From Parcubacteria group bacterium ADurb.Bin326 (GTDB lineage: Bacteria > Patescibacteriota > Patescibacteriia > 2-01-FULL-39-33), in contig MWBE01000021.1 in the NCBI GenBank assembly GCA_002068915.1, forward strand, positions 1 to 55,353: a stretch of DNA of 55,353 nt. The letters are read 5' to 3'. Under the pieces are notes generated by a model, which had not been told where the DNA came from, ran no database searches, and saw only the letters and a list, made by a program, of their open reading frames with translations. The position numbers and the translations under genes were made by a program. Position 1 is the first letter of the stretch, and the number at the start of each line of letters is the position of its first letter. Positions 16,492 through 23,798 of this stretch are shown here, one piece after another.

Positions 16492-17026
16492 GTTAAAAAT
16501 ATAAATTTTATTCTCTAATTTAAAAATATGACTTTTGTCTATATTGGCATATTTGCCATATTGCTATTTATTGGCTATCAACTTTGGAAAAGTAACAAAA
16601 TTTCCACGCAAACATTAAAATCTCAAACACAAAATAATTTCGATGAGATTTTAAAACAAAAATTCCCCCTCATCTTTTTAGACTATAAAGACGAAATTAG
16701 AAATTATTGGAATAAATTACAACGCGCTGAAAAATCAATGAATCCTGAAAATTATGGCATGCATTGGTCATATATTCATATGGGACTCACGGATAACTAT
16801 AAAATACTATCTTCAGAATATAAGGAACTAGATAAGCTTAGATTAGATACTGGAAAATTATTAGAACAAAATAATACAAGATTTAGTAAAGCCGAGGGAG
16901 AATTTCTTGCGTGGAAATTATGGGATGATCTATCTGAATTAGATAATATCCAACACGTATCTCAAGAATTTTCCGAATTAGCCAATAAATATTTTAATAA
17001 GGATGAATAAAATTTATATTTTTAAC
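16492..17026. repeat. perfect 22-bp inverted repeats flanking cassette gene 5
   Basis: 16492-16513 (starting GTTAAAAATATAAATTT) and 17005-17026 (ending AAATTTATATTTTTAAC) are exact reverse complements, 22 of 22. The gene's stop codon lies in the right repeat. The unit starts GTT and ends AAC, like the cassettes. Confidence 0.9.
16528..17010 (+). CDS. membrane-anchored protein of unknown function, cassette gene 5
   Basis: 160 residues. One N-terminal membrane helix (FVYIGIFAILLFIGYQLW) is followed by a soluble, mostly helical domain rich in charged and aromatic residues (YKDEIRNYWNKLQRAEKSM, MHWSYIHMGLTDNY, FLAWKLWDDLSEL). No catalytic motif is recognised. The gene is very AT-rich compared with the flanking core genes. 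It is enclosed by perfect 22-bp inverted repeats and sits inside an attC-like site. Function unknown. Confidence 0.7.
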   Translation: MTFVYIGIFAILLFIGYQLWKSNKISTQTLKSQTQNNFDEILKQKFPLIFLDYKDEIRNYWNKLQRAEKSMNPENYGMHWSYIHMGLTDNYKILSSEYKELDKLRLDTGKLLEQNNTRFSKAEGEFLAWKLWDDLSELDNIQHVSQEFSELANKYFNKDE

Positions 17027-17116
17027 TTCACCCAAATTTTTGCTTCCTTTGGTCGCAAAAACTTCGCATATTCGTGAACGTTAGACAAAATCCACTCGCT
17101 TCATTTAAATAATTTT

Positions 17117-17145
17117 AAAAAACCCGCATTACTGCGAGTTTTTTA
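17117..17145 (-). terminator. terminator of the rluD-like gene, inverse copy of the groEL terminator
   Basis: On the minus strand CTCGCAGTAATGCGGG is followed by a T run. It differs from the groEL terminator stem by one loop base and has the opposite orientation. Confidence 0.85.
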
Positions 17146-17153
17146 TTATCTCC

Positions 17154-18110
17154 TTATTTTATTCTGGTCAAGAAATCCCTAAGTGACTGAGGCAGACGAC
17201 TCTGATATTGATGTCTTTCTCCCTTCAAATCGGTAAAAGCCAGCTCAGCGGCGTGCAAAAATATCCTGCCGGGGGTATTTTTTTCTTTGGTGCCCCTATT
17301 CTTGTATAGTGGATCGCCGACAATGCCGTGGCTCATAGCCAACAGATGCACGCGAATTTGATGAGTACGGCCAGTCATAATCTCCACTTCTAAAAGGGTA
17401 TAATTCTTATACCTTTCTTTGACATGATAGACGGTCAAAGCGTTTTTGCCGCCTTCGGCGCCGACTGGCAGAGCAGCAAACATACCCATTTTGCCGGAAG
17501 ATCGTTTAATTGGGAACTTTATCTCGCCTTCGTCATTTCTCACCTTACCGTAAACTAAGGCCAGGTATTTCTTATCAATCGTTCTTAATTTAAATTGCCT
17601 TTTTATGTTTTCAAACGAATCTTGCGTTTTAGGCAAAACCATTAACCCGGAAACCTCTTTGTCCAAACGATGAACAATGGCGGCGCGCGCCGGATCTTCC
17701 CCGATTTTTCGACACTCGGGGTATTTCTCAATCAACCAATCAACCAAAGTATTTGTCTCCTCCTTATCAGTTGGGTGTACCAAAAGCCCGGAGGGCTTTT
17801 CGATTACCAAATATTCCGGAGTATCTTCAACAATTTTAATCTTGGCAAAAATCTCTGTTCCAACGGATTTTATTTTTGGCTTGATAGTCTTCTTTTTAGG
17901 AGAAACTTTTTGTAAACCGCCCTCCCTTACCTCAACAATGTCCTTTTCTTTCAAAAAACGATGAACTGTCGGCACCTCGCCATTGACCGCAATCATGCCT
18001 TCTAAAATCATTTTCTTGATTTGTGAACGCGTGAGTTCCGGCATGGCCTCCGATAAAAAAATATCGAGACGCTTGCCCTTATCCTTATCTTTGATGGTCA
18101 TTTTTTTCAT
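17154..18110 (-). CDS. RluA/RluD-family 23S rRNA pseudouridine synthase
   Basis: 318 residues. An N-terminal S4 RNA-binding domain (RLDIFLSEAMPELTRSQIKKM) leads to the catalytic domain with the nucleophile Asp in VHRLDKEVSGLMVL, then GRTHQIRVHLL. The family isomerises uridines in the large rRNA; the exact target is not known. I chose the ATG at 18110, giving an 11-nt gap to the cca stop; a longer frame would overlap cca. It is probably the second gene of a cca-rluD-like transcript ending in the 17117 terminator. Confidence 0.93.
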   Translation of the reverse strand: MKKMTIKDKDKGKRLDIFLSEAMPELTRSQIKKMILEGMIAVNGEVPTVHRFLKEKDIVEVREGGLQKVSPKKKTIKPKIKSVGTEIFAKIKIVEDTPEYLVIEKPSGLLVHPTDKEETNTLVDWLIEKYPECRKIGEDPARAAIVHRLDKEVSGLMVLPKTQDSFENIKRQFKLRTIDKKYLALVYGKVRNDEGEIKFPIKRSSGKMGMFAALPVGAEGGKNALTVYHVKERYKNYTLLEVEIMTGRTHQIRVHLLAMSHGIVGDPLYKNRGTKEKNTPGRIFLHAAELAFTDLKGERHQYQSRLPQSLRDFLTRIK

Positions 18111-18120
18111 AGACTTGTCT

Positions 18121-19629
18121 TTATTTCTCTTGATGCAAATTCCTTTTGCGTTCTTCCTCGTAAAACTTAACATCCGGATTTAATTGTTTCAATTCCGCGT
18201 CTTTCATCTGATGCAACTCTTTAGCGCGACCCACCAAATAATCATGGTCGTTCTTCGCCGGATCGTCCAGTACTTCTCCTAACATCGCGTTTAAAATCAA
18301 TCCCACGCGCGGACCGGGAGTAATGCCAAGCAATTTCATTAACTCGTCGCCTTTAAGCGCAATCATCTTCGGGGTAATTGGATCAAGTTGTACTTCTTTA
18401 AATCTTCTCTCCAGTTCAATCAACTTCCACGGCTTAGCTTTCGGACGCCCCATGCCCAGACGATCACAAATGCGCAAGTTAATAAAGTCATCGATGTTTT
18501 CTCTGCCAATGCGTGACAATAGGCGACGTACACCGGAATCGGAAACTATGTCTAGAGCATAATAAAACATGTGGAAACGCACCAAATGCGTCACATAATC
18601 GATAATATCATTGGAAAAGTTGAGGCGCTTGAGAATCTTTTTGGCCATTTTGGCGCCGACAATATCGTGATTATAAAAAGTGGAATCAACTCCGTTACCT
18701 TCTTTGGTTTGCGGTTTGCCAATATCATGAAGCAAGGCGGCCAATCTGACTTCAAGCTTATATCCCCGCTCAGCCCCAGCACCCAAAGCGCGAACACTAT
18801 GCTCGAACACGTCATAAATATGATGACGATTCTGACTGACGCCATAAGCGTTTTCTAATTCGGGAATCAACTCTTTGAGCAAACCAATGTCCTGCATCAT
18901 CCTGATTCCCACCTCAGCGCGCTCGGACATGATAATTTTAGTAAGCTCTTCGTTAATGCGTTCTCCGGCGATTGTCTTAATCTGTTTGGCTTTTTTCTTT
19001 ATCTCAACGTAAGTTTGCGATTCAATCGTAAACCCCAACTGGCAGGAAAGCCTGATAGCGCGCAACATGCGAGTATAATCCTCTTGAAAGCGCTCGACCG
19101 GCTTGCCGATGGCTTTGATTGTTTTTTTCTCAATATCAGAAACTCCACCAAATAAATCAATTAATTTTTCCGCCACTAAATCCCAAGCCAAAGCGTTGAT
19201 AGTGAAATCACGACGCGACAAATCTTTTTCAATTGGCAAATCTTTGTCGCTCTGTACTTCGAAGTCCTTATAGCCGCCGCTCATGCCGGCCACTTCAGTG
19301 CGTGGCAAAGCAATGTCAATCGCTTCAAAATTATTTTCTCCGACACGAAAACCATCCGGCACAAATTTAAAAACTCCGAAACTTTTGCCCACCAAATTAA
19401 CCTCGCCCAATTCTGAAAAAAATTTTTCCAGCTTCTTGGCATCAACTTTCGCTACGACAAAATCAAAATCTTTGGTTGGACGTCCAATCAAAGCATCGCG
19501 AACCACTCCACCAACTAAATAAATTTTGGCCTCCGGAAAACTTTTTAACAATTTTTTGACAAAATTAAATTCCGGAGCCTTGAGCACCTCCTTCTGCCAC
19601 GTCACTAATTTTTGCCTAATCTTGTCCAT
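18121..19629 (-). CDS. cca: CCA tRNA nucleotidyltransferase / poly(A) polymerase family with HD domain
   Basis: 502 residues. The nucleotidyltransferase head holds VYLVGGVVRDALIGR-type residues (YLVGGVVRDALIGRPTKDFD with the DxD metal pair). RNA-binding helices follow (EDYTRMLRAIRLSCQLGF), then an HD domain (LAALLHDIGKPQTK). It adds or repairs the 3' CCA of tRNAs, which matters here because most tRNA genes in the window lack an encoded CCA. It is upstream of the rluD-like gene on the same strand. Confidence 0.93.
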   Translation of the reverse strand: MDKIRQKLVTWQKEVLKAPEFNFVKKLLKSFPEAKIYLVGGVVRDALIGRPTKDFDFVVAKVDAKKLEKFFSELGEVNLVGKSFGVFKFVPDGFRVGENNFEAIDIALPRTEVAGMSGGYKDFEVQSDKDLPIEKDLSRRDFTINALAWDLVAEKLIDLFGGVSDIEKKTIKAIGKPVERFQEDYTRMLRAIRLSCQLGFTIESQTYVEIKKKAKQIKTIAGERINEELTKIIMSERAEVGIRMMQDIGLLKELIPELENAYGVSQNRHHIYDVFEHSVRALGAGAERGYKLEVRLAALLHDIGKPQTKEGNGVDSTFYNHDIVGAKMAKKILKRLNFSNDIIDYVTHLVRFHMFYYALDIVSDSGVRRLLSRIGRENIDDFINLRICDRLGMGRPKAKPWKLIELERRFKEVQLDPITPKMIALKGDELMKLLGITPGPRVGLILNAMLGEVLDDPAKNDHDYLVGRAKELHQMKDAELKQLNPDVKFYEEERKRNLHQEK

Positions 19630-19651
19630 AATCTAATTGTATCACTTTAAA

Positions 19652-19677
19652 ACAAAAAACGCCCAACAGGCGTTTTA
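19652..19677 (-). terminator. terminator of tRNA-Val(GAC)
   Basis: On the minus strand AAAACGCC/GGCGTTTT is followed by a T run; it lies just downstream of tRNA-Val(GAC). Confidence 0.75.
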
Positions 19678-19713
19678 CAAATAATAATCAAACTAAGTTT
19701 GAGAAGAATTCAT

Positions 19714-19790
19714 TGGTGGACGATAGAAGATTCGAACTTCTGACCTTCTCGACGTCAACGAGACGCTCTAACCAACTGAGCTAATCGTCC
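19714..19790 (-). tRNA. tRNA-Val(GAC), CCA encoded
   Basis: Acceptor GGACGAT/ATCGTCC, anticodon stem TCTCG/CGAGA around TTGACGT (anticodon GAC), T loop TTCGAAT. The 3' ACCA is encoded, unlike in most tRNA genes here. Base 37 is G. Confidence 0.88.
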
Positions 19791-19911
19791 TGATTGCCTG
19801 TTTAAAATGTAAATAGATTATAACAAATTTAGGCATTTTGTCAACCCGACACGCTTAATTTTTAGCTCCAGCCAAAACCGGCTAATAAGCGTAGAAACTT
19901 AATTGTCTTAG

Positions 19912-19984
19912 TAGGCCTGGATGGATTTGAACCATCGACATCTACGTTATAAGCGTAGCGCTCTAACCCCTGAGCTACAGGCCC
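19912..19984 (-). tRNA. tRNA-Ile(TAT)
   Basis: Acceptor GGGCCTG/CAGGCCT, anticodon stem CTACG/CGTAG around CTTATAA (anticodon TAT), T loop TTCAAAT. An unmodified-gene TAT anticodon for the AUA codon is uncommon in bacteria, which usually use a CAT anticodon modified by TilS. Confidence 0.85.
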
Positions 19985-20091
19985 TTAATCACTCTCCACT
20001 TGGATAATATAACCTAATTTCATTGTTTTTTCAAGACTACTAATTGTTTTTTTCTTTAAAATTCGTTAAAATATCATAAATTAACCCACTT

Positions 20092-20487
20092 ATGAAGAAA
20101 AAACCCAAAACATCACAAGAAAATTACGATCTTTGCCGAGGTTGCGATGACTGCTGTCGCTACATTGCCGTCGAAATCGATCGTCCCACCACCAAAATGG
20201 AATTCGAAAACATTCGCTGGTTCTTATTGCATGAAAACATCAGCGTATCAATCGGCTTTGATAACAAATGGTATTTAGAATTCAAAACCAAATGCAAGGC
20301 GCTAAAAAACAAGCGTTGTTCCGTCTATGACAAGCGCCCGCAAATGTGTCGTGACTACGACCAAAGCGAATGCACCCATTATAATAATGAGCCGGCAGAA
20401 AAAATTCTATTTGAAAATGTAAAACAATTTGAAAAGTATCTTAGTGACAAAAAAAATAAAAAGAGAAATGTCGCTAAAATGAAATAA
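20092..20487 (+). CDS. YkgJ-type zinc/iron-binding cysteine-cluster protein
   Basis: 131 residues. The family signature begins with LCRGCDDCCRYIAVEI (CxxCxxCC) and continues with CKALKNKRCSVYDKRPQMCRDY, which completes the cysteine set. The tail is lysine-rich and coiled-coil-like. YkgJ proteins bind a metal centre in the cytoplasm; their substrates are generally unknown. It stands alone with its own upstream gap after the tRNA-Ile gene. Confidence 0.88.
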   Translation: MKKKPKTSQENYDLCRGCDDCCRYIAVEIDRPTTKMEFENIRWFLLHENISVSIGFDNKWYLEFKTKCKALKNKRCSVYDKRPQMCRDYDQSECTHYNNEPAEKILFENVKQFEKYLSDKKNKKRNVAKMK

Positions 20488-20543
20488 TAAAAAAATAAGC
20501 GGAAAAAATTATTATCAAAAAATACTTTTTCTGTGGATAACTC

Positions 20544-20572
20544 TTGTTGACACATTTTTTTTATGCTATAAT
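20544..20572 (+). promoter_or_regulatory. strong extended -10 promoter of the Lys-rich peptide
   Basis: TTGTTG (20544-20549) and TATAAT (20567-20572) are 17 bp apart, with TGC giving an extended -10. TTGACA overlaps at 20547. A perfect DnaA-box sequence TGTGGATAA lies at 20532-20540. Confidence 0.75.
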
Positions 20573-20660
20573 ATATGCAGTCAAAGTAATTTTGCGCAAT
20601 CGTAAAAAAATTATTTTGAAAAAAATATTTTATCCTCAACAATGAAGGGAGGTGATAAAC

Positions 20661-20771
20661 ATGGCAGCAAAAAAGAAAGTAGCTAAGAAAAAGGCTGTAA
20701 AGAAAGTAGCTAAGAAGAAAGCCGTCAAAAAGGTGGCTAAAAAGAAAGCAGCTAAAAAGAAAAAGAAATAA
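20661..20771 (+). CDS. 36-residue Lys/Ala/Val repeat protein, histone H1-like tail
   Basis: The ORF encodes a peptide made almost wholly of KKxVAKK/AVKK repeats with no other residues than M, A, V and K. GGGAGGTGAT lies 6 nt before the ATG, a very strong ribosome site, and a strong promoter and terminator frame the gene. The sequence resembles the lysine-rich tails of bacterial histone H1-like DNA-binding proteins, so binding to DNA or RNA is likely. High expression is inferred from its signals. Confidence 0.8.
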   Translation: MAAKKKVAKKKAVKKVAKKKAVKKVAKKKAAKKKKK

Positions 20772-20787
20772 GAATTTTCTCAAAAGC

Positions 20788-20823
20788 AAAAATCCACTCT
20801 TATGCGCAGGGAGTGGATTTTTG
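20788..20823 (+). terminator. terminator of the Lys-rich peptide gene
   Basis: AAATCCACTC/GAGTGGATTT stem followed by a T run, 17 nt after the stop codon. Confidence 0.85.
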
Positions 20824-20855
20824 TTTGTCCTAGTTTTGTCAGGCCCTACCTGTTG

Positions 20856-22094
20856 TTAAATTAGCTTATTCTGCTTCGGCTTGTCTAATTTAAGCTCTAT
20901 TTTACCGTAAATTCCATCGTATCCGGCCGCTATTGTTACTTCGCCGCGACGCATTTTCATGATCGCTGTTGTCAGCTCAGGTCCGGCCAACTTATTCAGT
21001 TCTATCTTATCAACATCAAGCAAAATAGAAAATTCGTTTGTCTTATCAGTCAGCTCTAAATATTTCTGAATTACTTTTTTCGATTGCTTGCCCACGCCGT
21101 AGACGGTGGCGATTATTTCTTGAAGCGGAATAATATTTTTGTAAGCGACAAAATTTTCTGGCTGTACATTTTCTCGATCGGCTAACGCATTGACACGATT
21201 GAGCACTCCAAGAATTAACGACTTACCACACTTAGGGCAACGATTATTATTTTTTATGCTTTCCGCCGGCAAACAAGAAAATCCGCAATCAGCATGCCCG
21301 TCAATATGGTATTTGCCCTCCTCCGGAAAAAATTCTATCGTGTACAAAAAACTTTTTTTATCGCGTTCACTTAAAATTCTCAATAACCCATCATAACTGA
21401 ACTTATTTTTCGGAAAATCAAAAACATTAGCCTCACGACCCAGATTAGCGGGAGAGTGCGCGTCGGAATTAGAAACTAAAAAAATTTTATCCAACTGTGA
21501 CAGGCGCCAATTCATCGGCGGATCAGATGAAAGTCCAGTCTCAATTGCGTAAATCTTGTCAGATAATTCTTCAAAACATTCCTCAATCGAGTCAAAACCG
21601 GATTTGGAGCCAAAAATAGAAAACCATGGCGTCCAAGCATGAGCGGGAATAACTAAAATCTTTTCATCCGTCTCCCAACACAACTTAGCCAGCTCCTTGG
21701 CTGATAAGCCGATGATTGGTCGGCCATCGGATTTGAGATTGCAGCCTCTGGCAATCAAGGCTTGATTAACTTTTTCTGCTGCCTCTATACTAGGAAATAG
21801 CAAAACAATATGAATACGACGACACTTGTCGCCCTGTTTATAGATACAACTAATTTCCGTTCCAATAATAAATCTGGTTTTCGAGGATTTGTCTTTCAAT
21901 TGATAAAATCCCGGCTCTGCCTCAGTCAAACTTTCCTTGATAGACTCCAGCCACTTGGGATGAGTGCAGTCTCCGGTAGTTACTAAGTCGATGCCTTTGC
22001 GCTGGCACCACTGCGCGATAACCGGCAATTCCAAACCGCGCGAACAACCGCGAGAATATTTGGAATGAATGTGTAAATCGGCTATTATTTTCAT
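20856..22094 (-). CDS. PHP-domain endonuclease, EndoQ family
   Basis: 412 residues. The PHP metal site starts with IIADLHIHSKYSRGCS, then TTGDCTHPKW, VIPAHAWTPW and SNSDAHSPANLG. A Zn-binding segment follows (CGFSCLPAE... NRCPKCGKSL). A helix-hairpin-helix-like end (LAGPELTTAIMKMRRGEVTI) completes the EndoQ order. EndoQ nicks DNA 5' of deaminated bases such as uracil and hypoxanthine. It is known mainly from archaea and a few bacteria, including Patescibacteria. It is monocistronic and faces the lipoprotein terminators. Confidence 0.85.
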   Translation of the reverse strand: MKIIADLHIHSKYSRGCSRGLELPVIAQWCQRKGIDLVTTGDCTHPKWLESIKESLTEAEPGFYQLKDKSSKTRFIIGTEISCIYKQGDKCRRIHIVLLFPSIEAAEKVNQALIARGCNLKSDGRPIIGLSAKELAKLCWETDEKILVIPAHAWTPWFSIFGSKSGFDSIEECFEELSDKIYAIETGLSSDPPMNWRLSQLDKIFLVSNSDAHSPANLGREANVFDFPKNKFSYDGLLRILSERDKKSFLYTIEFFPEEGKYHIDGHADCGFSCLPAESIKNNNRCPKCGKSLILGVLNRVNALADRENVQPENFVAYKNIIPLQEIIATVYGVGKQSKKVIQKYLELTDKTNEFSILLDVDKIELNKLAGPELTTAIMKMRRGEVTIAAGYDGIYGKIELKLDKPKQNKLI

Positions 22095-22149
22095 AAAATG
22101 TTTTCTGGCTTTATTTTAATCTGAAGTACCTCTTTTGGCAAATCAAAAA

Positions 22150-22226
22150 ATCGACCCGCTGGTTGCGGATCGACATCAAAAATCACCAAAAAAAGAAGGC
22201 CGCCCGGCTCAGGTAAGCGGGGCGGC
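22150..22226 (-). terminator. two tandem terminators after the lipoprotein gene
   Basis: Minus-strand stems GCCGCCCCGC/GCCGGGCGGC (22197-22226, T run after it) and TCGATCCGC/GCGGGTCGA (22150-22174, T run after it) follow each other. Confidence 0.8.
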
Positions 22227-22273
22227 ATGAAAGTTCGGGTGTGGAGCTTTGGGGGCTCCGTGCGGCGGGACGA

Positions 22274-22600
22274 CTATTTGCGGCCAGCTTTGGGGTTTGA
22301 CTCCCAGTAGGCATAGCCGTAAATCGCCTCACGCCTAACGCGGGATGGCTGAGGCTTATCGGTGTGATGCCGATAATAGTTATCCTCATTGTCACCCGCG
22401 CGGTACACCGGCGCGTACGTGGACTTCGGAGCCCGCGTATACACCCGAAAAAGCGGGCGATTGCTTACGGGCGACCCGGCGTCGCCGATCCACTCGCGCA
22501 CGTCTTGGACCGGACCAGCCATCGAAGCGCAACCGCCCATCAACACGACGATGAGGGTAGCCAGAAAAATAAAAACGGAACGAACGAGCTTCTTGCTCAT
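22274..22600 (-). CDS. small lipoprotein of unknown function
   Basis: 108 residues from the ATG at 22600, which has GGAGAAA 8 nt upstream. A signal helix (KKLVRSVFIFLATLIVVLM) ends in the lipobox LMGGC, so the mature protein is lipid-anchored at Cys. The rest is polar and Tyr/Arg-rich with no known domain. A promoter with TTGACT-17-TATAAT precedes it and two strong terminators follow. The gene is more GC-rich than its neighbours, which may mean recent acquisition. Confidence 0.75.
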   Translation of the reverse strand: MSKKLVRSVFIFLATLIVVLMGGCASMAGPVQDVREWIGDAGSPVSNRPLFRVYTRAPKSTYAPVYRAGDNEDNYYRHHTDKPQPSRVRREAIYGYAYWESNPKAGRK

Positions 22601-22659
22601 TGTAATTTCTCCATTTTGCGTCTCCCATTGCCTTATTGCAATCTTCAACGCATTATATA

Positions 22660-22688
22660 ATTATAGCACACTTTTAATAAAAAGTCAA
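22660..22688 (-). promoter_or_regulatory. promoter of the lipoprotein gene
   Basis: On the minus strand TTGACT (22688-22683) and TATAAT (22665-22660) are 17 bp apart. The sequence between them (TTTTATTAAAA) resembles that in the promoter at 36105. Confidence 0.8.
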
Positions 22689-22704
22689 TAGGTAGTGGTA
22701 ATGT

Positions 22705-23707
22705 GCACATACATATGGCGGTTTTTCCAAAAATATGGCAAAATCAGCTACTATGTGTACAAAACTACCGCAGGACGCTCTCGAAGAAAGGTTGAGATGG
22801 GTGCTTCCGATTGTTAAAGGAGAAATCAGGCTCTGTGAAGCCGCTAAGGTGTTTGCCGGAGGCCAAAGGACGCTAGAGAGGTGGGTTAAGGCTTACCGAG
22901 ATAATGGCAAGGCAGGGTTAATGCCAAAATCGACCAAGCCGAAAAGCCACCCTAATGAGACACCGATCAGAACCAAAGAAAGGATCATTGAGCTAAGAAA
23001 GAAGTCAAGGCTTTGCGCCAAGAAATTGAATTACAAGCTGCGCAAAGAGGGCATCAAGATCCATGATCGAACGATTGGCAAAATCATCAAGGCAGAAGGG
23101 CTGGAAAGGAAGTATCGAGTCAGGAAAGTGAAATACAAGTACCTTAAATTACCTTTGGCGCCAGGCGAACTGGTTGAGGTCGATATCAAGTATGTACCCA
23201 GTAAAATCAGGGGCAAGCGCTACTATCAATATACTGCGATCGATTGCGCTTCTAGGTGGAGACACCTTGAAGTATTTGATTGCGATGGCAATAGCGAGAC
23301 CCTGAGATTTGTTAGCAAGATTTTAGAAATAGCTCCTTTTAGGATTAAGGCGATTAAGACTGACAATGGCACATGCTTCACTAACCACTATGTCGGTTAC
23401 AAGAAGTCAGCCAACCCAATCAATCCGAAGTTGCATGACCTGGATCTGTTCTGCCAAGCACACAACATTATCCATTATTTAATCGACCCAGGAAAGCCGG
23501 CTCAAAATGGCAAGGTGGAAAGAAGCCACCGAACAGATCAAGAGATGTTTTATGATGGACGAGAGTTTAAAACTGCATTAGGATTAAGGAGGGCTATCAA
23601 AATCTGGAATACGGCTTACAATAATCTGGAGCATTGCTCTTTAGACGGTAAAACTCCCAATGAGGTGTTGGCATTAATCAATAATTAAAACCGCCAAATG
23701 TATGTGC
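22705..23707 (+). mobile_element. IS481-type insertion sequence
   Basis: One DDE transposase gene is bounded by inverted repeats: 22705-22725 and 23687-23707 are complementary at 20 of 21 positions (GCACATACAT.TGGCGGTTTT). The element lies between the lipoprotein promoter and tRNA-Pro. I see no clear target duplication. Both ends are intact, so the element could be active. Confidence 0.88.
22735..23688 (+). CDS. IS481-type DDE transposase
   Basis: 317 residues. An N-terminal helix-turn-helix (RWVLPIVKGEIRLCEAAKVF, GGQRTLERWVKAYRDNG) precedes the rve core with the acidic triad in VEVDIKYVPS, AIKTDNGTCFTN and KPAQNGKVERSH. The single-ORF layout with a C-terminal WNTAYNNLEHCSLDGKTPNE is typical of IS481. 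The frame is complete. Confidence 0.9.
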   Translation: MAKSATMCTKLPQDALEERLRWVLPIVKGEIRLCEAAKVFAGGQRTLERWVKAYRDNGKAGLMPKSTKPKSHPNETPIRTKERIIELRKKSRLCAKKLNYKLRKEGIKIHDRTIGKIIKAEGLERKYRVRKVKYKYLKLPLAPGELVEVDIKYVPSKIRGKRYYQYTAIDCASRWRHLEVFDCDGNSETLRFVSKILEIAPFRIKAIKTDNGTCFTNHYVGYKKSANPINPKLHDLDLFCQAHNIIHYLIDPGKPAQNGKVERSHRTDQEMFYDGREFKTALGLRRAIKIWNTAYNNLEHCSLDGKTPNEVLALINN

Positions 23708-23770
23708 CTTAAACAAATAACGATATTTTGTTTAATTTTAAATAAAATAAACACTTTTTAAAGCAACAAA

Positions 23771-23791
23771 AAAACGCCTTTAAGACGTTTT
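23771..23791 (-). terminator. terminator of tRNA-Pro(GGG)
   Basis: AAAACGTC/GGCGTTTT stem with a T run on the minus strand. Confidence 0.65.
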
Positions 23792-23798
23792 CTACCGG

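Larger units (their letters stand above)
14421..17086 (+). other. integron-like cassette array (attC sites, recombinase remnant)
   Basis: Four + strand ORFs and one ORF-less unit are separated by attC-like sites at 14934-15034, 15876-16025, 16116-16204 and 16468-17086 (split). In each the R'' box ends in AAC, an L''/L' pair of 7-10 bp is perfectly complementary, and R' is G(T)T-like. The R'' box of each cassette complements the start of the same cassette rather than the R' that follows it, as expected if cassettes join by G^TT recombination. For example the cassette starting TTATGC has R'' GCATAAC. A recombinase fragment lies divergently upstream. No intact integrase is present, so this may be a relic or depend on an integrase elsewhere. 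Confidence 0.75.
16468..17086 (+). repeat. split attC-like site 4 with a gene inside
   Basis: R'' ACATAAC (16468-16474) and L'' CGAATATGCG (16477-16486) have their partners L' CGCATATTCG (17065-17074, perfect) and R' GTTAGAC (17080-17086) about 600 nt away. Between them lie the 22-bp repeat-flanked gene unit at 16492-17026 and a hairpin TTTTTGC/GCAAAAA (17036-17061). The right half closely resembles the right half of attC 2. Confidence 0.7.

Noticed and set aside
14921-17061. CRISPR array, because of the repeated hairpins
   Set aside because: Repeat units are not identical, spacing is irregular, genes lie between them, and no cas genes are present.
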